DNA of 64,000 nt from Proteiniclasticum sediminis (lineage in GTDB: Bacteria > Bacillota > Clostridia > Clostridiales > Clostridiaceae), in NCBI RefSeq assembly GCF_018128025.1, contig NZ_JAGSCS010000002.1, forward strand, positions 1-64,000, in the 5' to 3' direction. The position numbers and the translations under genes were made by a program. The notes beneath the pieces were generated by a model. That model ran no database searches. It worked only from the letters and a program-made list of their open reading frames with translations, and was not told the DNA's origin. Shown here in pieces: positions 24,736 to 33,012 of this stretch; position 1 is the first letter of the stretch; every line of letters begins with the position of its first letter.

Positions 24736-26522
24736 GAAAAAGCACGAGCCAGACGGGACCCTTCCTGACCCTAAAGAACGAGTCCTTCTCTGGGAATCGC
24801 TTCCTGAACCTGGACGAGCATCTGGAGACCTTTCTTCAAGAAGAGGCCGTTTCCCTGAAAGCGGTGTTTCGCACCACTTCCGCAGAGGCCATGGCTATTT
24901 TTTCTATCTTCTACAAGGACAGTGCAGGCCCGGATTTTGCCTTCACCCTCTATCAGGGGTATCCCCAGATCACCCGCAAAGAGTCCCCGGGAAGCTACCA
25001 GGTGCTGCGACTGGATGAGGCCATAAATGACGGGGAGCGCCATGAGCTTCTCTTAAACTACGACAAAGGAGACTGGCAGATGATCCTCGACGGGGAGGAA
25101 AAGGCTGGAGGGAGCGGCCTTCGCCGCTGGTGCTGCTTTGGCTATGTGGGCTTTGCCTGTGTGGGACGCAGTGTTCAGCACTCCCAGTTCAGGGAGTATT
25201 TTGAGGGGGAACTGGAGGAGCTTTCCTTTTCCACCACCCCCTTTCTCCCCCAGGAAAGAGACCCTCTCGCCCTAAAGCGAATTGAAACCCAGAAAGTCTT
25301 CTTCCAGGGCCTTTCCGGGGTGGAGAACTACCGGATTCCTTCCATCCTCTACGCTCAAGGACAGCTTCTGGCCTCCTGCGATGCCCGGATGGAAGTTCCC
25401 GGAGACAATCCCAACCACATCGTGAGAGCCCTTCGGCGAAGCTTTGACGAAGGGGTCACCTGGGAAGAGCCGGAGTTTTTCCTGGACTACGGCGGCTACG
25501 GCCGATCCTCCGGGGCAGCCGCCATCGACGGCAGCCTCCTCTACGAGGAGGAGACACAAACCCTGTGGCTCCTCTATACCCACAGCGGGGCAAAGGTTGG
25601 AGCCTTTAACGCAGAGCCGGGAACGGGCTTTACGCCCACCGGGGAGATGATCCTCAGGGACAGCGAAGGGAAGCGATTTCTGCTTTTGACTAACCAGAGG
25701 GTGGTGGAGGAAGAAACGGGCCGTGTCACAGATATGACCGTGGATGCCTTAGGCAGAATTTTCCAGGAAGGGAAGCTCGTGGGAACTTTAGGGTCCGGCG
25801 AAGGCCCCCTCTATCAGCATCCTACCACGTACCTTATGGCGGTGAAGAGCCCGGACCTAGGAAAGACCTGGTCCAATCCCATACACCTCAACCCGATGGT
25901 AAAGGACGAGTCCATGAGCTTCCTCGGGGCTGGCCCCGGAGTGGGGCTCTGTCTAAAAAAGGAGCCCTATGCCGGACGGCTGGTGTTCCCCGTCTATGCC
26001 CTGGATCCTGAAAAGAAGCAGCGGGCCCGGGTGATCTACAGCGATGACCAGGGGAAAACCTGGCGGATCAGCGAAGGGATTGAAAGCGGGGAGGTGGAAC
26101 TCACGGAGTGTCAGCTCCTGGAGATGGAGGACGGAACCCTCAGACTCTATGCCCGTAACACCTCCCCGCTAAAGGAGATTCTCACGGTGGAAAGTCACGA
26201 CGGAGGCGTGACCTTTCAACACCTCCAGTCCGTGGGGGTGAAAAACCCTTACTGCCAGATCAGCGTCACCGCCTGCGGTGGAAAATATTACCTGTCCACG
26301 CCTTCCCACAGCACCTACCGCCTCCAGGGCACCCTCTATGAGAGCCTGGATGGTCTCCACTGGACCCCGGTACAGCTTTTAGAACCTGGAGAGTTCGGCT
26401 ACAGCTGCCTGGTGGCGAAGAAGTACGGCAATTTGGGTCTTCTCTACGAGGGACGAAGCGTCAATGTGTACTATCAAGACATCCAAAGAAAAAATATGGT
26501 GCGGCCTGTTGAAAATCCTTAA
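24732..26522 (+). CDS. sialidase (GH33) with N-terminal CBM40-like lectin domain, no signal peptide
   Basis: This 596-residue sialidase has a lectin-like domain at about 10-165. The propeller then begins with the arginine motif YRIPSIL (200-206). Four Asp boxes follow: SFDEGVTW (237-244), SPDLGKTW (373-380), SDDQGKTW (437-444) and SHDGGVTF (488-495). The nucleophile-region glutamate is in TECQLLEMEDG, with a following arginine in YARN. An insertion between the first and second Asp boxes (about 300-360) resembles that of NanB/NanL intramolecular trans-sialidases. There is no signal peptide and no cell-wall anchor, so the enzyme should work inside the cell on imported sialosides. It overlaps nanK by four bases. 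Confidence 0.88.
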   Translation: MRKSTSQTGPFLTLKNESFSGNRFLNLDEHLETFLQEEAVSLKAVFRTTSAEAMAIFSIFYKDSAGPDFAFTLYQGYPQITRKESPGSYQVLRLDEAINDGERHELLLNYDKGDWQMILDGEEKAGGSGLRRWCCFGYVGFACVGRSVQHSQFREYFEGELEELSFSTTPFLPQERDPLALKRIETQKVFFQGLSGVENYRIPSILYAQGQLLASCDARMEVPGDNPNHIVRALRRSFDEGVTWEEPEFFLDYGGYGRSSGAAAIDGSLLYEEETQTLWLLYTHSGAKVGAFNAEPGTGFTPTGEMILRDSEGKRFLLLTNQRVVEEETGRVTDMTVDALGRIFQEGKLVGTLGSGEGPLYQHPTTYLMAVKSPDLGKTWSNPIHLNPMVKDESMSFLGAGPGVGLCLKKEPYAGRLVFPVYALDPEKKQRARVIYSDDQGKTWRISEGIESGEVELTECQLLEMEDGTLRLYARNTSPLKEILTVESHDGGVTFQHLQSVGVKNPYCQISVTACGGKYYLSTPSHSTYRLQGTLYESLDGLHWTPVQLLEPGEFGYSCLVAKKYGNLGLLYEGRSVNVYYQDIQRKNMVRPVENP

Positions 26523-26560
26523 GGGAGGCAGCACAATAGAATGAGGAAAGGGGGATTTCC

Positions 26561-27373
26561 ATGGAATACCGAGAAAAAATCGAGCTCAACTACGACGGGC
26601 TCACGAAATCGGAACAAAAGATTGCGGACTATCTCATGAGCTATTCCGATAAGTTTATCTACATGACCCTGTCCGAACTCTCCGAGGGCATCGGTGTGGG
26701 GGAGGCCACCATCGTACGCTTCTGCCATAAGCTGGGCTACGAGGGTTTCCAGCACTTAAAGTTCGAAATCTCGAAAAGCACCATGGAGATCACCCATGCT
26801 GCGGAGAATTCCATTGTCAGCACGGTTCGGGAGAACATCATCAGTGTGGTGGAAAATACTGCCATTACCCTGAAGCCGGAAGCCATCGCCGAAGCCGTGG
26901 GGATTCTCAAGGCCAGTCAGCGGATAACCTTCATCGGCGTGGGTGCCTCCGGCATCGCAGCCCTGGAAGCCCAGAACCGGTTCCTCCGCATTGGACTCTA
27001 TGTCCATGCGGTGACGGATCCGCACTTCCAGATGATGAACGCCGCCACGGCGAAGCCCGATGATGCCCTGGTGGCCATCAGTCTTTCCGGCTCCACCACG
27101 GACATTATTGAAACGGTAAAACTGGCCCGAAAGAACGGCTGCCGGGTCATTGCCCTCACCAACTCCCCGCTGTCTCTTCTGTCCAAGCATGCGGACTGCA
27201 TTGTCCAGACAGCAGGGAAGGAAAGTCTCCTCACCGGCGGCTCCCTCATTGCCAAGATCTCTCAGCTCTATGCCATTGACTGCCTAGTGACAGGCTATGT
27301 CCAGGAGAATGAGAAGGAAGCCAAGGCAAACCGCGAAAAGACGGCTCGTTCCGTCATCGCCAAGGCGGAGTAG
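26561..27373 (+). CDS. RpiR-family regulator of the sialic acid operon
   Basis: The 270-residue protein has the RpiR N-terminal helix-turn-helix (LTKSEQKIADYLM; VGEATIVRFCHKLGYEGFQH) and a C-terminal SIS sugar-phosphate domain (FIGVGASGIAALEAQNRFLR; VAISLSGSTTDIIETVKLAR). In this family ManNAc-6-phosphate or GlcNAc-6-phosphate commonly acts as effector. It lies inside the operon it probably controls, and the palindrome at 14975 is the likely target. AAAGGGGG precedes the ATG. Confidence 0.88.
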   Translation: MEYREKIELNYDGLTKSEQKIADYLMSYSDKFIYMTLSELSEGIGVGEATIVRFCHKLGYEGFQHLKFEISKSTMEITHAAENSIVSTVRENIISVVENTAITLKPEAIAEAVGILKASQRITFIGVGASGIAALEAQNRFLRIGLYVHAVTDPHFQMMNAATAKPDDALVAISLSGSTTDIIETVKLARKNGCRVIALTNSPLSLLSKHADCIVQTAGKESLLTGGSLIAKISQLYAIDCLVTGYVQENEKEAKANREKTARSVIAKAE

Positions 27374-27375
27374 TC

Positions 27376-28959
27376 ATGAAAACGGCAAGAGTCGTGGAAA
27401 CCGACTGTCTCATTGTGGGATCCGGCTTGGCCGGTTCCCGGGCGGCCTTGGCCGCTGCAGAAAAAGGGATCCGGGTGCTGGTCGTCTCCCAAGGGAAGAC
27501 CTTCTCCGGATCCTCCTTCTATCCCGGCACCTGGGGCTTTGGCCTCGTGGGACCGGAGGATGAAGAAGATGTGGGAAACTTTGTGGAGACTATCCTCGAT
27601 GTGGGGAAGAACATTCCCGACAGAAACTTGGTTCAGGCCTTTGTGGAAGCCATCAACCCCACAGTGGATGAACTGGAATCCCGGGGGTTAGAGCTCCTGA
27701 AACCCACCCCAGGCCATGAGAAGGACTCCACCTATATTCCCTGCTTCGACCGAAAGCATCGGCGCTGGCGGGGACTCACCAAGGAGAAGGTGAAAGCCTT
27801 CTTTCAGAGGGAGTTTGAAAGAAATAAGATTGAGACCCTGGAAGACACGGAGATCCTGGAGCTTTCGGAGAACGACGGTCGAATCACCGGAGCCTTTGGA
27901 AGGACGCTAAATAACGAGCTCCTTTACTTTTCGGCGTCCTCGGTCATCCTGGCCACGGGCGGCCTGGGCGGGCTCTACCGCCACAAGCTCACCACCTCGG
28001 ATGTCCTGGGCACAGGTTTAGGTCTGGCCCTTCGCCATGGAGCCCGAGGGATTAATACAGAATTCATGCAGATCATGCTGGGCTTTTCCCGGCCAGCGCC
28101 CAAAACCATCTTCAATGAGAAGACCTACGAAGCTGCAGTATTTCGCAATGGGGAAGGGGAGCGGGTCATCCCGATGCTTCTTCCCGAAGGGATTATGGAA
28201 GGAGAGGTCCTCCATGCCCGAAGCCAGCATGGCCCCTTCACAGCGAGCCGTTTAGGGAAGTATGTGGATCTCGCCCTCTTTCGTGCTTCGATGAAATCCC
28301 CGGAACAGGCCGTCCACCTGCAGTATGATCTCGAAAAACTGGAGCACCAGGAGTTCACGAAGGTCTACTTCGACTGGCTGAAGAAGGAAAAAGGCGTCAG
28401 CCCAGAGGAAGAAATCCAGGTGCGGCTCTATATGCATGCCTCCAACGGCGGCATCGCCATCGATGAAAAAGCCTATACGGGAGTTCCTGGCCTCTATGCC
28501 GCCGGGGAGTGTACCGGCGGGATGCATGGGGCAGACCGCATCGGCGGCCTGGCCACGGCTAGTGCCTTGGTTTTTGGGAAGATTGCCGGGGAAGAGGCAG
28601 CGAAGAGGGGACGAAATTGGGGAAAAACCCTCAGTCCCGAACTTCCGGGACTGAGGATACCCCAGGCCCAAGAACGAAGAAGAGTCATCCAGGAAAAAAT
28701 GAGTGAGGATGCTTTTCTTCTTCGAGAGGAAAAAGCACTGAATACCTTGGAGGAAACCCTGAAAACCTGGGAAGGGGAGACAATGGAGGAGCCAAATCTC
28801 ACGGTGAGCGAAGCGGCAGAGAGTCTTCGCCTCGTGAACCTCATGGTTTCGGCCCGCCATGTACTCAAGGCCATGGCCCAAAGACCCCATTCTTTAGGTT
28901 CCCACTACCGGGAGGATGATCCCGGTGATTTGAAAGGAGAAAAAGATGATTACCGATAA
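27376..28959 (+). CDS. FAD-dependent oxidoreductase, fumarate reductase/aspartate oxidase type
   Basis: This 527-residue flavoprotein has the N-terminal dinucleotide-binding GSGLAGSRAALAAAEKG, an ATGGLGGLY motif near 194-202, and the C-terminal FAD closure GLYAAGECTGGMHGADRIGG. That architecture is shared by fumarate reductase flavoprotein subunits, L-aspartate oxidases and several dedicated oxidoreductases. It lacks a signal peptide. It starts two bases after the RpiR stop and overlaps the NanQ gene, so it is a true operon member. No standard sialic acid step needs such an enzyme. A role on an unusual sialic acid (for example an oxidised, anhydro or lactyl form) is only a hypothesis. Confidence 0.75.
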   Translation: MKTARVVETDCLIVGSGLAGSRAALAAAEKGIRVLVVSQGKTFSGSSFYPGTWGFGLVGPEDEEDVGNFVETILDVGKNIPDRNLVQAFVEAINPTVDELESRGLELLKPTPGHEKDSTYIPCFDRKHRRWRGLTKEKVKAFFQREFERNKIETLEDTEILELSENDGRITGAFGRTLNNELLYFSASSVILATGGLGGLYRHKLTTSDVLGTGLGLALRHGARGINTEFMQIMLGFSRPAPKTIFNEKTYEAAVFRNGEGERVIPMLLPEGIMEGEVLHARSQHGPFTASRLGKYVDLALFRASMKSPEQAVHLQYDLEKLEHQEFTKVYFDWLKKEKGVSPEEEIQVRLYMHASNGGIAIDEKAYTGVPGLYAAGECTGGMHGADRIGGLATASALVFGKIAGEEAAKRGRNWGKTLSPELPGLRIPQAQERRRVIQEKMSEDAFLLREEKALNTLEETLKTWEGETMEEPNLTVSEAAESLRLVNLMVSARHVLKAMAQRPHSLGSHYREDDPGDLKGEKDDYR

Positions 28960-29410
28960 TTTAAGTCAGATCACCAAATACCATTTTGACAATAAAAACC
29001 TCAACGAGGCCTTGGCATTCCTGGCTTCCCATCCCTGGAACGAGCTGGAGAAACGCCGCTATGACATCAAAGGCGAGGAAATCTTCCTCCTCTACCAGGA
29101 GAAAGTCCAGGAGCCCCTGGATACTCTTCGCTATGAAGTTCACCATCAGTATGTGGACATCCACTTCACGGTGAAAGGCCTAAACCTCATCCGCAGCACC
29201 CCCCGGGAGAACCTGGTGAATGCCACGGTGTACGACGAGAAGAACGACTTCTATCTGGGGGACTATGAAGGAGAAGCCTATACCGATGCCTATCTTGGCG
29301 AAGGCATGTTTGCCCTCTACTTTCCGGAAGATGCCCACTTGGGCAATGCCACCCTGGGAGAGAAGACCTCGGTGGAGAAGTATGTCATGAAGGTTAAAGT
29401 CTCAGGTTAG
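28946..29410 (+). CDS. nanQ: YhcH/NanQ-type cupin, sialic acid anomer-processing protein
   Basis: The 154-residue protein is of the DUF386 (YhcH/YjgK/YiaL) family. The metal-binding pattern is visible in YEVHHQYVDIHFTVKG and in FPEDAHLGN. In E. coli, YhcH (NanQ) is reported to help interconvert sialic acid forms. The start at 28946 follows AAAGGAG and overlaps the flavoprotein gene by 14 bases. It is the last gene before a strong terminator. Confidence 0.85.
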   Translation: MITDNLSQITKYHFDNKNLNEALAFLASHPWNELEKRRYDIKGEEIFLLYQEKVQEPLDTLRYEVHHQYVDIHFTVKGLNLIRSTPRENLVNATVYDEKNDFYLGDYEGEAYTDAYLGEGMFALYFPEDAHLGNATLGEKTSVEKYVMKVKVSG

Positions 29411-29439
29411 TGAAGTAAAAAAGTAAAGAAAACATGAAG

Positions 29440-29485
29440 ACTCCACCTTCTTCAATGCGTTTAGCTTGGAGAAGGTGGAGTTTTA
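29440..29485 (+). terminator. terminator of the sialic acid operon
   Basis: A 12-bp stem ACTCCACCTTCT / AGAAGGTGGAGT (29440-29451 with 29470-29481), with an 18-base loop, runs into TTTTAT. Confidence 0.85.
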
Positions 29486-29533
29486 TAAGGTAAAGATGGA
29501 TCAAAAAAGATTAAACCATTTTAGTTAATTCAC

Positions 29534-29563
29534 CTAAACTAGACTAAATTCAACTAAATTTGC
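29534..29563 (+). repeat. 10-bp-phased CTAAA repeats before the Schlafen-like gene
   Basis: CTAAA occurs at 29534, 29544 and 29554, exactly one helical turn apart, with an inverted TTTAG at about 29520. They precede the promoter of the gene at 29672, so they are a plausible cooperative protein-binding site. Confidence 0.5.
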
Positions 29564-29601
29564 ATGATTTTAACTTAATTAAAGTTATTTTTAATTAAAA
29601 T

Positions 29602-29630
29602 TTGACATTTTTCACTAATTTTAATGTAAA
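29602..29630 (+). promoter_or_regulatory. promoter candidate of the Schlafen/AlbA_2 gene
   Basis: TTGACA (29602-29607) is followed after 17 bases by TGTAAA (29625-29630). The -10 is weak, but the perfect -35 and the location in front of GAGGTGAT at 29661 support it. Confidence 0.4.
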
Positions 29631-29671
29631 TGACTGGAGTTTAGAGTAAAATAACGATAAGAGGTGATATT

Positions 29672-31105
29672 ATGTTGGAAATTGAGCTCATTCAACTCGT
29701 TGAGAAAATCCAAAAAGAAAAATGTGAAAAACCATCACTAGAATTGAAGAAAGCTTATGGAGGAACACCACAAAAACTCTATGATACATTATCAAGTTTC
29801 TCCAACCAATCTGGTGGTGGAACTATTGTGTTTGGAATTGATGAGAGTGCTGACTATGAAGTTGTTGGGGTTTATGATCCACAAGATTTACAGAAAAAGA
29901 TTTGTGAACAAGCTGAGCAGATGGAACCGATTGTTCGACCGCTTTTTACCATTGCTGAGATTCAAGGAAAAATCGTTGTGAGTGCAGAGATTGCAGAATG
30001 TGATATCTTCAATAAACCTTGTTATTATAAGGGATCTGGGAAGTGGAAAGGATCATACATACGCGTGGGTGATGGTGACCAGCTAATGACAGAATATGAG
30101 ATTTACAGTTTTGAAGCATTTAAGCGGAGAATACATGATGAACAGCGTATTGTCGAGCGTAGCACCAGGAACCACTTAAAAAAGGATAATATCACTGAAT
30201 ATTTACTGAAAGTACGAAGACTAAAGCCCAATCTCATTCATATGGAAGACGATCGTATTTTGGAAACTCAAGGGATCATTAAGAATGGACAGCCAACACT
30301 GACAGGATTATTTTTGTTTGGGGAGTATCCTCAAGAATTTTTTCCTCAGCTAAGCATCACAGCGGTTGTAGTGCAAGGAAAAGAGTATGGTGATCTTGGT
30401 GATGAAGGGGAGCGATTTACAGATAATCAGCGTATTGAAGGTACTATCTCGCAAATGCTTGAAGGAAGCCTCAACTTTGTACGTCGAAACATGAAGACGA
30501 GCACGATTATTTCTGAACGAGGATTTAGACAGGATAAAACAGAGTACCCTGTGAAAGCAGTACGCGAAATTCTTTTAAATGCGTTGATTCACCGGGATTA
30601 CAGTGTTCACACAGAAAGTTCTCCGATAAGACTAGTCATCTATGAAGATCGTCTTGAACTAGAAAATCCTGGAGGACTATATGGGCGACTTACGTTGGAT
30701 AGTCTTGGAAGAGTAGCTGCGGATACAAGAAATCCATATCTAGCTGGAGCACTAGAGGTCATGATGGATACGGAAAATCGATTTTCGGGAATCCCAACGA
30801 TTCGGGCGGAGCTAAAAAAAGCAGGCATGCCTGAACCGGTATTCTATAACCATCGAGGTGTTTTCAAGGTTGCTTTTTATAAAGGAATAAAAGAAAGTAT
30901 TCATGAGAGTACTCTGACATTTCAATTACTTGAGTTTTGCAAAACACCACGAAGTCGTGAAGAGTTAGCGGAAAGATTTAATTTTTCATCGATACCCTAT
31001 TTCATTAAAACCTATGTAGATCCTTTGATTGATCAAGGTTTGATTCAAAGAACAATTCAGGATAAACCGAGAAGTAAAAACCAGAAGTTCGTTACTATAC
31101 AATGA
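29672..31105 (+). CDS. Schlafen/AlbA_2-domain protein with HATPase-like domain and C-terminal winged helix
   Basis: The 477-residue protein starts with an AlbA_2 (divergent AAA_4/Schlafen) domain: ELKKAYGGTPQKLYDTLSSF, then NQSGGGTIVFGIDE, then YIRVGDGDQLMTEYEI. The centre matches the RecG-like HATPase_c_4 region (PVKAVREILLNALIHRDYSV; LVIYEDRLELENPGGLYG). A short winged helix ends the protein (EELAERFNFSSIPYFIKTYV). Such proteins are annotated as ATP-binding regulators and are frequent in mobile islands. Base composition is clearly more AT-rich than the sialic acid operon to the left, which marks the start of an accessory island. It is a single-gene unit between hairpins. Confidence 0.8.
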   Translation: MLEIELIQLVEKIQKEKCEKPSLELKKAYGGTPQKLYDTLSSFSNQSGGGTIVFGIDESADYEVVGVYDPQDLQKKICEQAEQMEPIVRPLFTIAEIQGKIVVSAEIAECDIFNKPCYYKGSGKWKGSYIRVGDGDQLMTEYEIYSFEAFKRRIHDEQRIVERSTRNHLKKDNITEYLLKVRRLKPNLIHMEDDRILETQGIIKNGQPTLTGLFLFGEYPQEFFPQLSITAVVVQGKEYGDLGDEGERFTDNQRIEGTISQMLEGSLNFVRRNMKTSTIISERGFRQDKTEYPVKAVREILLNALIHRDYSVHTESSPIRLVIYEDRLELENPGGLYGRLTLDSLGRVAADTRNPYLAGALEVMMDTENRFSGIPTIRAELKKAGMPEPVFYNHRGVFKVAFYKGIKESIHESTLTFQLLEFCKTPRSREELAERFNFSSIPYFIKTYVDPLIDQGLIQRTIQDKPRSKNQKFVTIQ

Positions 31106-31141
31106 GCAAAATTAGGACGATTTTCTTTGAATAATTCATAA

Positions 31142-31169
31142 AAATGGATGGGAATCATTCCATCCATTT
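31142..31169 (+). terminator. terminator after the Schlafen-like gene
   Basis: The stem AAATGGATGG / CCATCCATTT (10 bp), with a possible inner two-pair extension, is followed by a T/C-rich tract. Confidence 0.65.
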
Positions 31170-31206
31170 CACTTCTTTTCACTTAAATTGAGTTCATTTC
31201 ACTTAT
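31167..31206 (+). repeat. phased TTTCACTT direct repeats after the Schlafen-like gene
   Basis: TTTCACTT occurs at 31167, 31177 and 31197, spaced 10 and 20 bases, so all copies face the same side of the helix. The repeats mirror the phased boxes in front of the gene. Confidence 0.5.
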
Positions 31207-31458
31207 TTTCAGCAAGATTGAAGTAGTTTATCTTAATCTTGAAGATTTTTTCATCGATTACCCTGCTGATTCTGGTGATCAATAACATCAAAATAGGTAG
31301 CTATTGATACAACGGATATCGATAGCTTGAACGTTATTTATCCATTAATGAATCTTTCATTCAAAAAAATAGCGTCAATTTGAGGGAAAATCTCAAAAAT
31401 GTGTGTATTTTTCTTGTTTTTGGGTAAAATAAGGTCTAGATCATAGGAGGTGCCTCTG

Positions 31459-32774
31459 ATGCTGATTGATTACAGATTTCAAACTTTAGATCGTTTAAAG
31501 AGCTTACTAGTCTCAATATGAATGCGGGGCGGCAAACCTCCTTAAGTCAAAATTTGATTCGGGATTATAACTTACGCATTCTCCCATCTGCAGTGCTTTA
31601 TGGTGCCAATGCCAGTGGAAAATCGAATATCATCATGTCCTTGGCTGTGATGAAGGACATCGTGTTATCGGGGTCCCTAGAGGCTGATCTTCCAAGCTTA
31701 AAAAATTTGGAACTGTATCCTTTTGCTTATCTAGAGGCTGATATGCCCATGAAGTTCACCATTGACTTTCTTTCTAAGGAACAGCGCATGGAGTACGAAT
31801 TTGAGATCATGGTCAGTTCCTTCAAAAAAGAGAACCGTCGCATAGTCTCTGAATCCTTAACATTAATCGATCGATCAAGTCAGAAGACAAACATTTATCA
31901 GAGGGAAGGAAACAGAGTTCAAATTAATCATGCTAAAAAAGCTTTAGCGATTATTGGATTTGATCTCAAGCTTCTGAGGTCCTTTGAGCGGAAAATCAAT
32001 GAGAATGTCGATGACTCAGAATTGTTTTTAGCTCGGGCTTTTAAAAGTACGATTAGCAGCGAGCTGGCGGATATCGTCTTGGACTTTTTCAAAGATGAGC
32101 TTGTTGTGGTCAGTGATTTTACTTTGAAGAAAGCCAATCTGATTTTCTCGATGCAGGATAAACCGCAGAAGGATTTCCTGGCTTGGAATGATGTGCTCGA
32201 GGGTTTTGTGAAGCGAGCTGACTTTGGACCCCAGGATATCGCGTTTCGACCAAACAAAACAGAGAGCAATGATACATCGATGGAACTGATCTCCGTATAC
32301 CATTACAAAGATAAACATGTCATGATTCCTGCAGAACTAATGGAGTCGCGTGGCACCCTGAAGTTATTGGATTTTGCCCTTCCATTTAACGGTCTCTTCA
32401 AGGCTGGAGGCGTGTTTATTCTCGATGAATTTGATGCAGCGATTCATCCGGAAATGATTAAGGGCATTCTTGCGCTTTTTAACGATCGTGAACTAAATCA
32501 GGCCGGAGCACAGCTCATCTTCACCACTCATAATCCTATTTATCTCAACAATCAAATCTTCAGAAGAGATCAGATTCGTTTTGTAGAAAAAGACACAGAC
32601 ACCTATGAGAGCATCCTCTATTCTCTGGCAGACTTTGGCTCTGAAGAAGTAAGAAATGACCATAATTACTTAATCAATTATTTTAAGGGAAACTATGGAG
32701 CACTTCCTTTTATTGATTTTTCCACACTTCTCGTTGATGAGGAAAACAAGGAGGATGAGGATGGGCTTCTATAA
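31459..32774 (+). CDS. AAA15/OLD-like ATPase with a one-base frameshift near its N-terminus
   Basis: The long frame from 31518 gives 418 residues: ANASGKSNIIMSL (Walker A), a long insertion, FILDEFDAAIHPEMIKGIL (Walker B) and LIFTTHNPIYL. This is the AAA_15/AAA_21 type found in PARIS, Abi and RloB-linked systems. The family normally begins with a strand of the type MLIDYRF-NF-SFKE. Exactly that peptide is encoded from ATG 31459, which has AGGAGGTG upstream, but it is out of frame with the rest. One extra A in the AAA at 31481-31483 would give RFQNFRSFKELTSLNMNAGR and join the two parts. The gene is thus either a recent pseudogene or contains a sequencing error. Initiation at 31518 lacks a ribosome binding site. 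Confidence 0.75.
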
Positions 32775-33012
32775 AAAACACTTGTGAAGCTGGATCAACC
32801 ATAAGTATAGTTACTCCTTTAGTGACAAAGATTTAAAAAGGGATGATAACTTCAGTTTGATAACCGGACTGGACACTAGTGGAAACAGAATTCTCCTAAG
32901 TGTTTATCCATTCTTTGTAATGGTATGATAATAGCAGGCAAGAAGTTGTAGAAGAGGGAACTCGGTATGGGATTTGGACGCTCATAGCAAGTTCGAAGTT
33001 TGGAGGAATTAG

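Larger units (their letters stand above)
31106..31458. other. non-coding region with terminator, TTTCACTT repeats and an inverted repeat
   Basis: There is no open frame of note. The region contains the terminator at 31142-31169, three TTTCACTT boxes and an inverted repeat GCTATTGATA / TATCGATAGC (31300-31309 with 31317-31326, one wobble pair). The last could be an operator for the ATPase gene at 31459. A TAAAAT -10-like element lies at 31425-31430 without a good -35. Confidence 0.45.
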
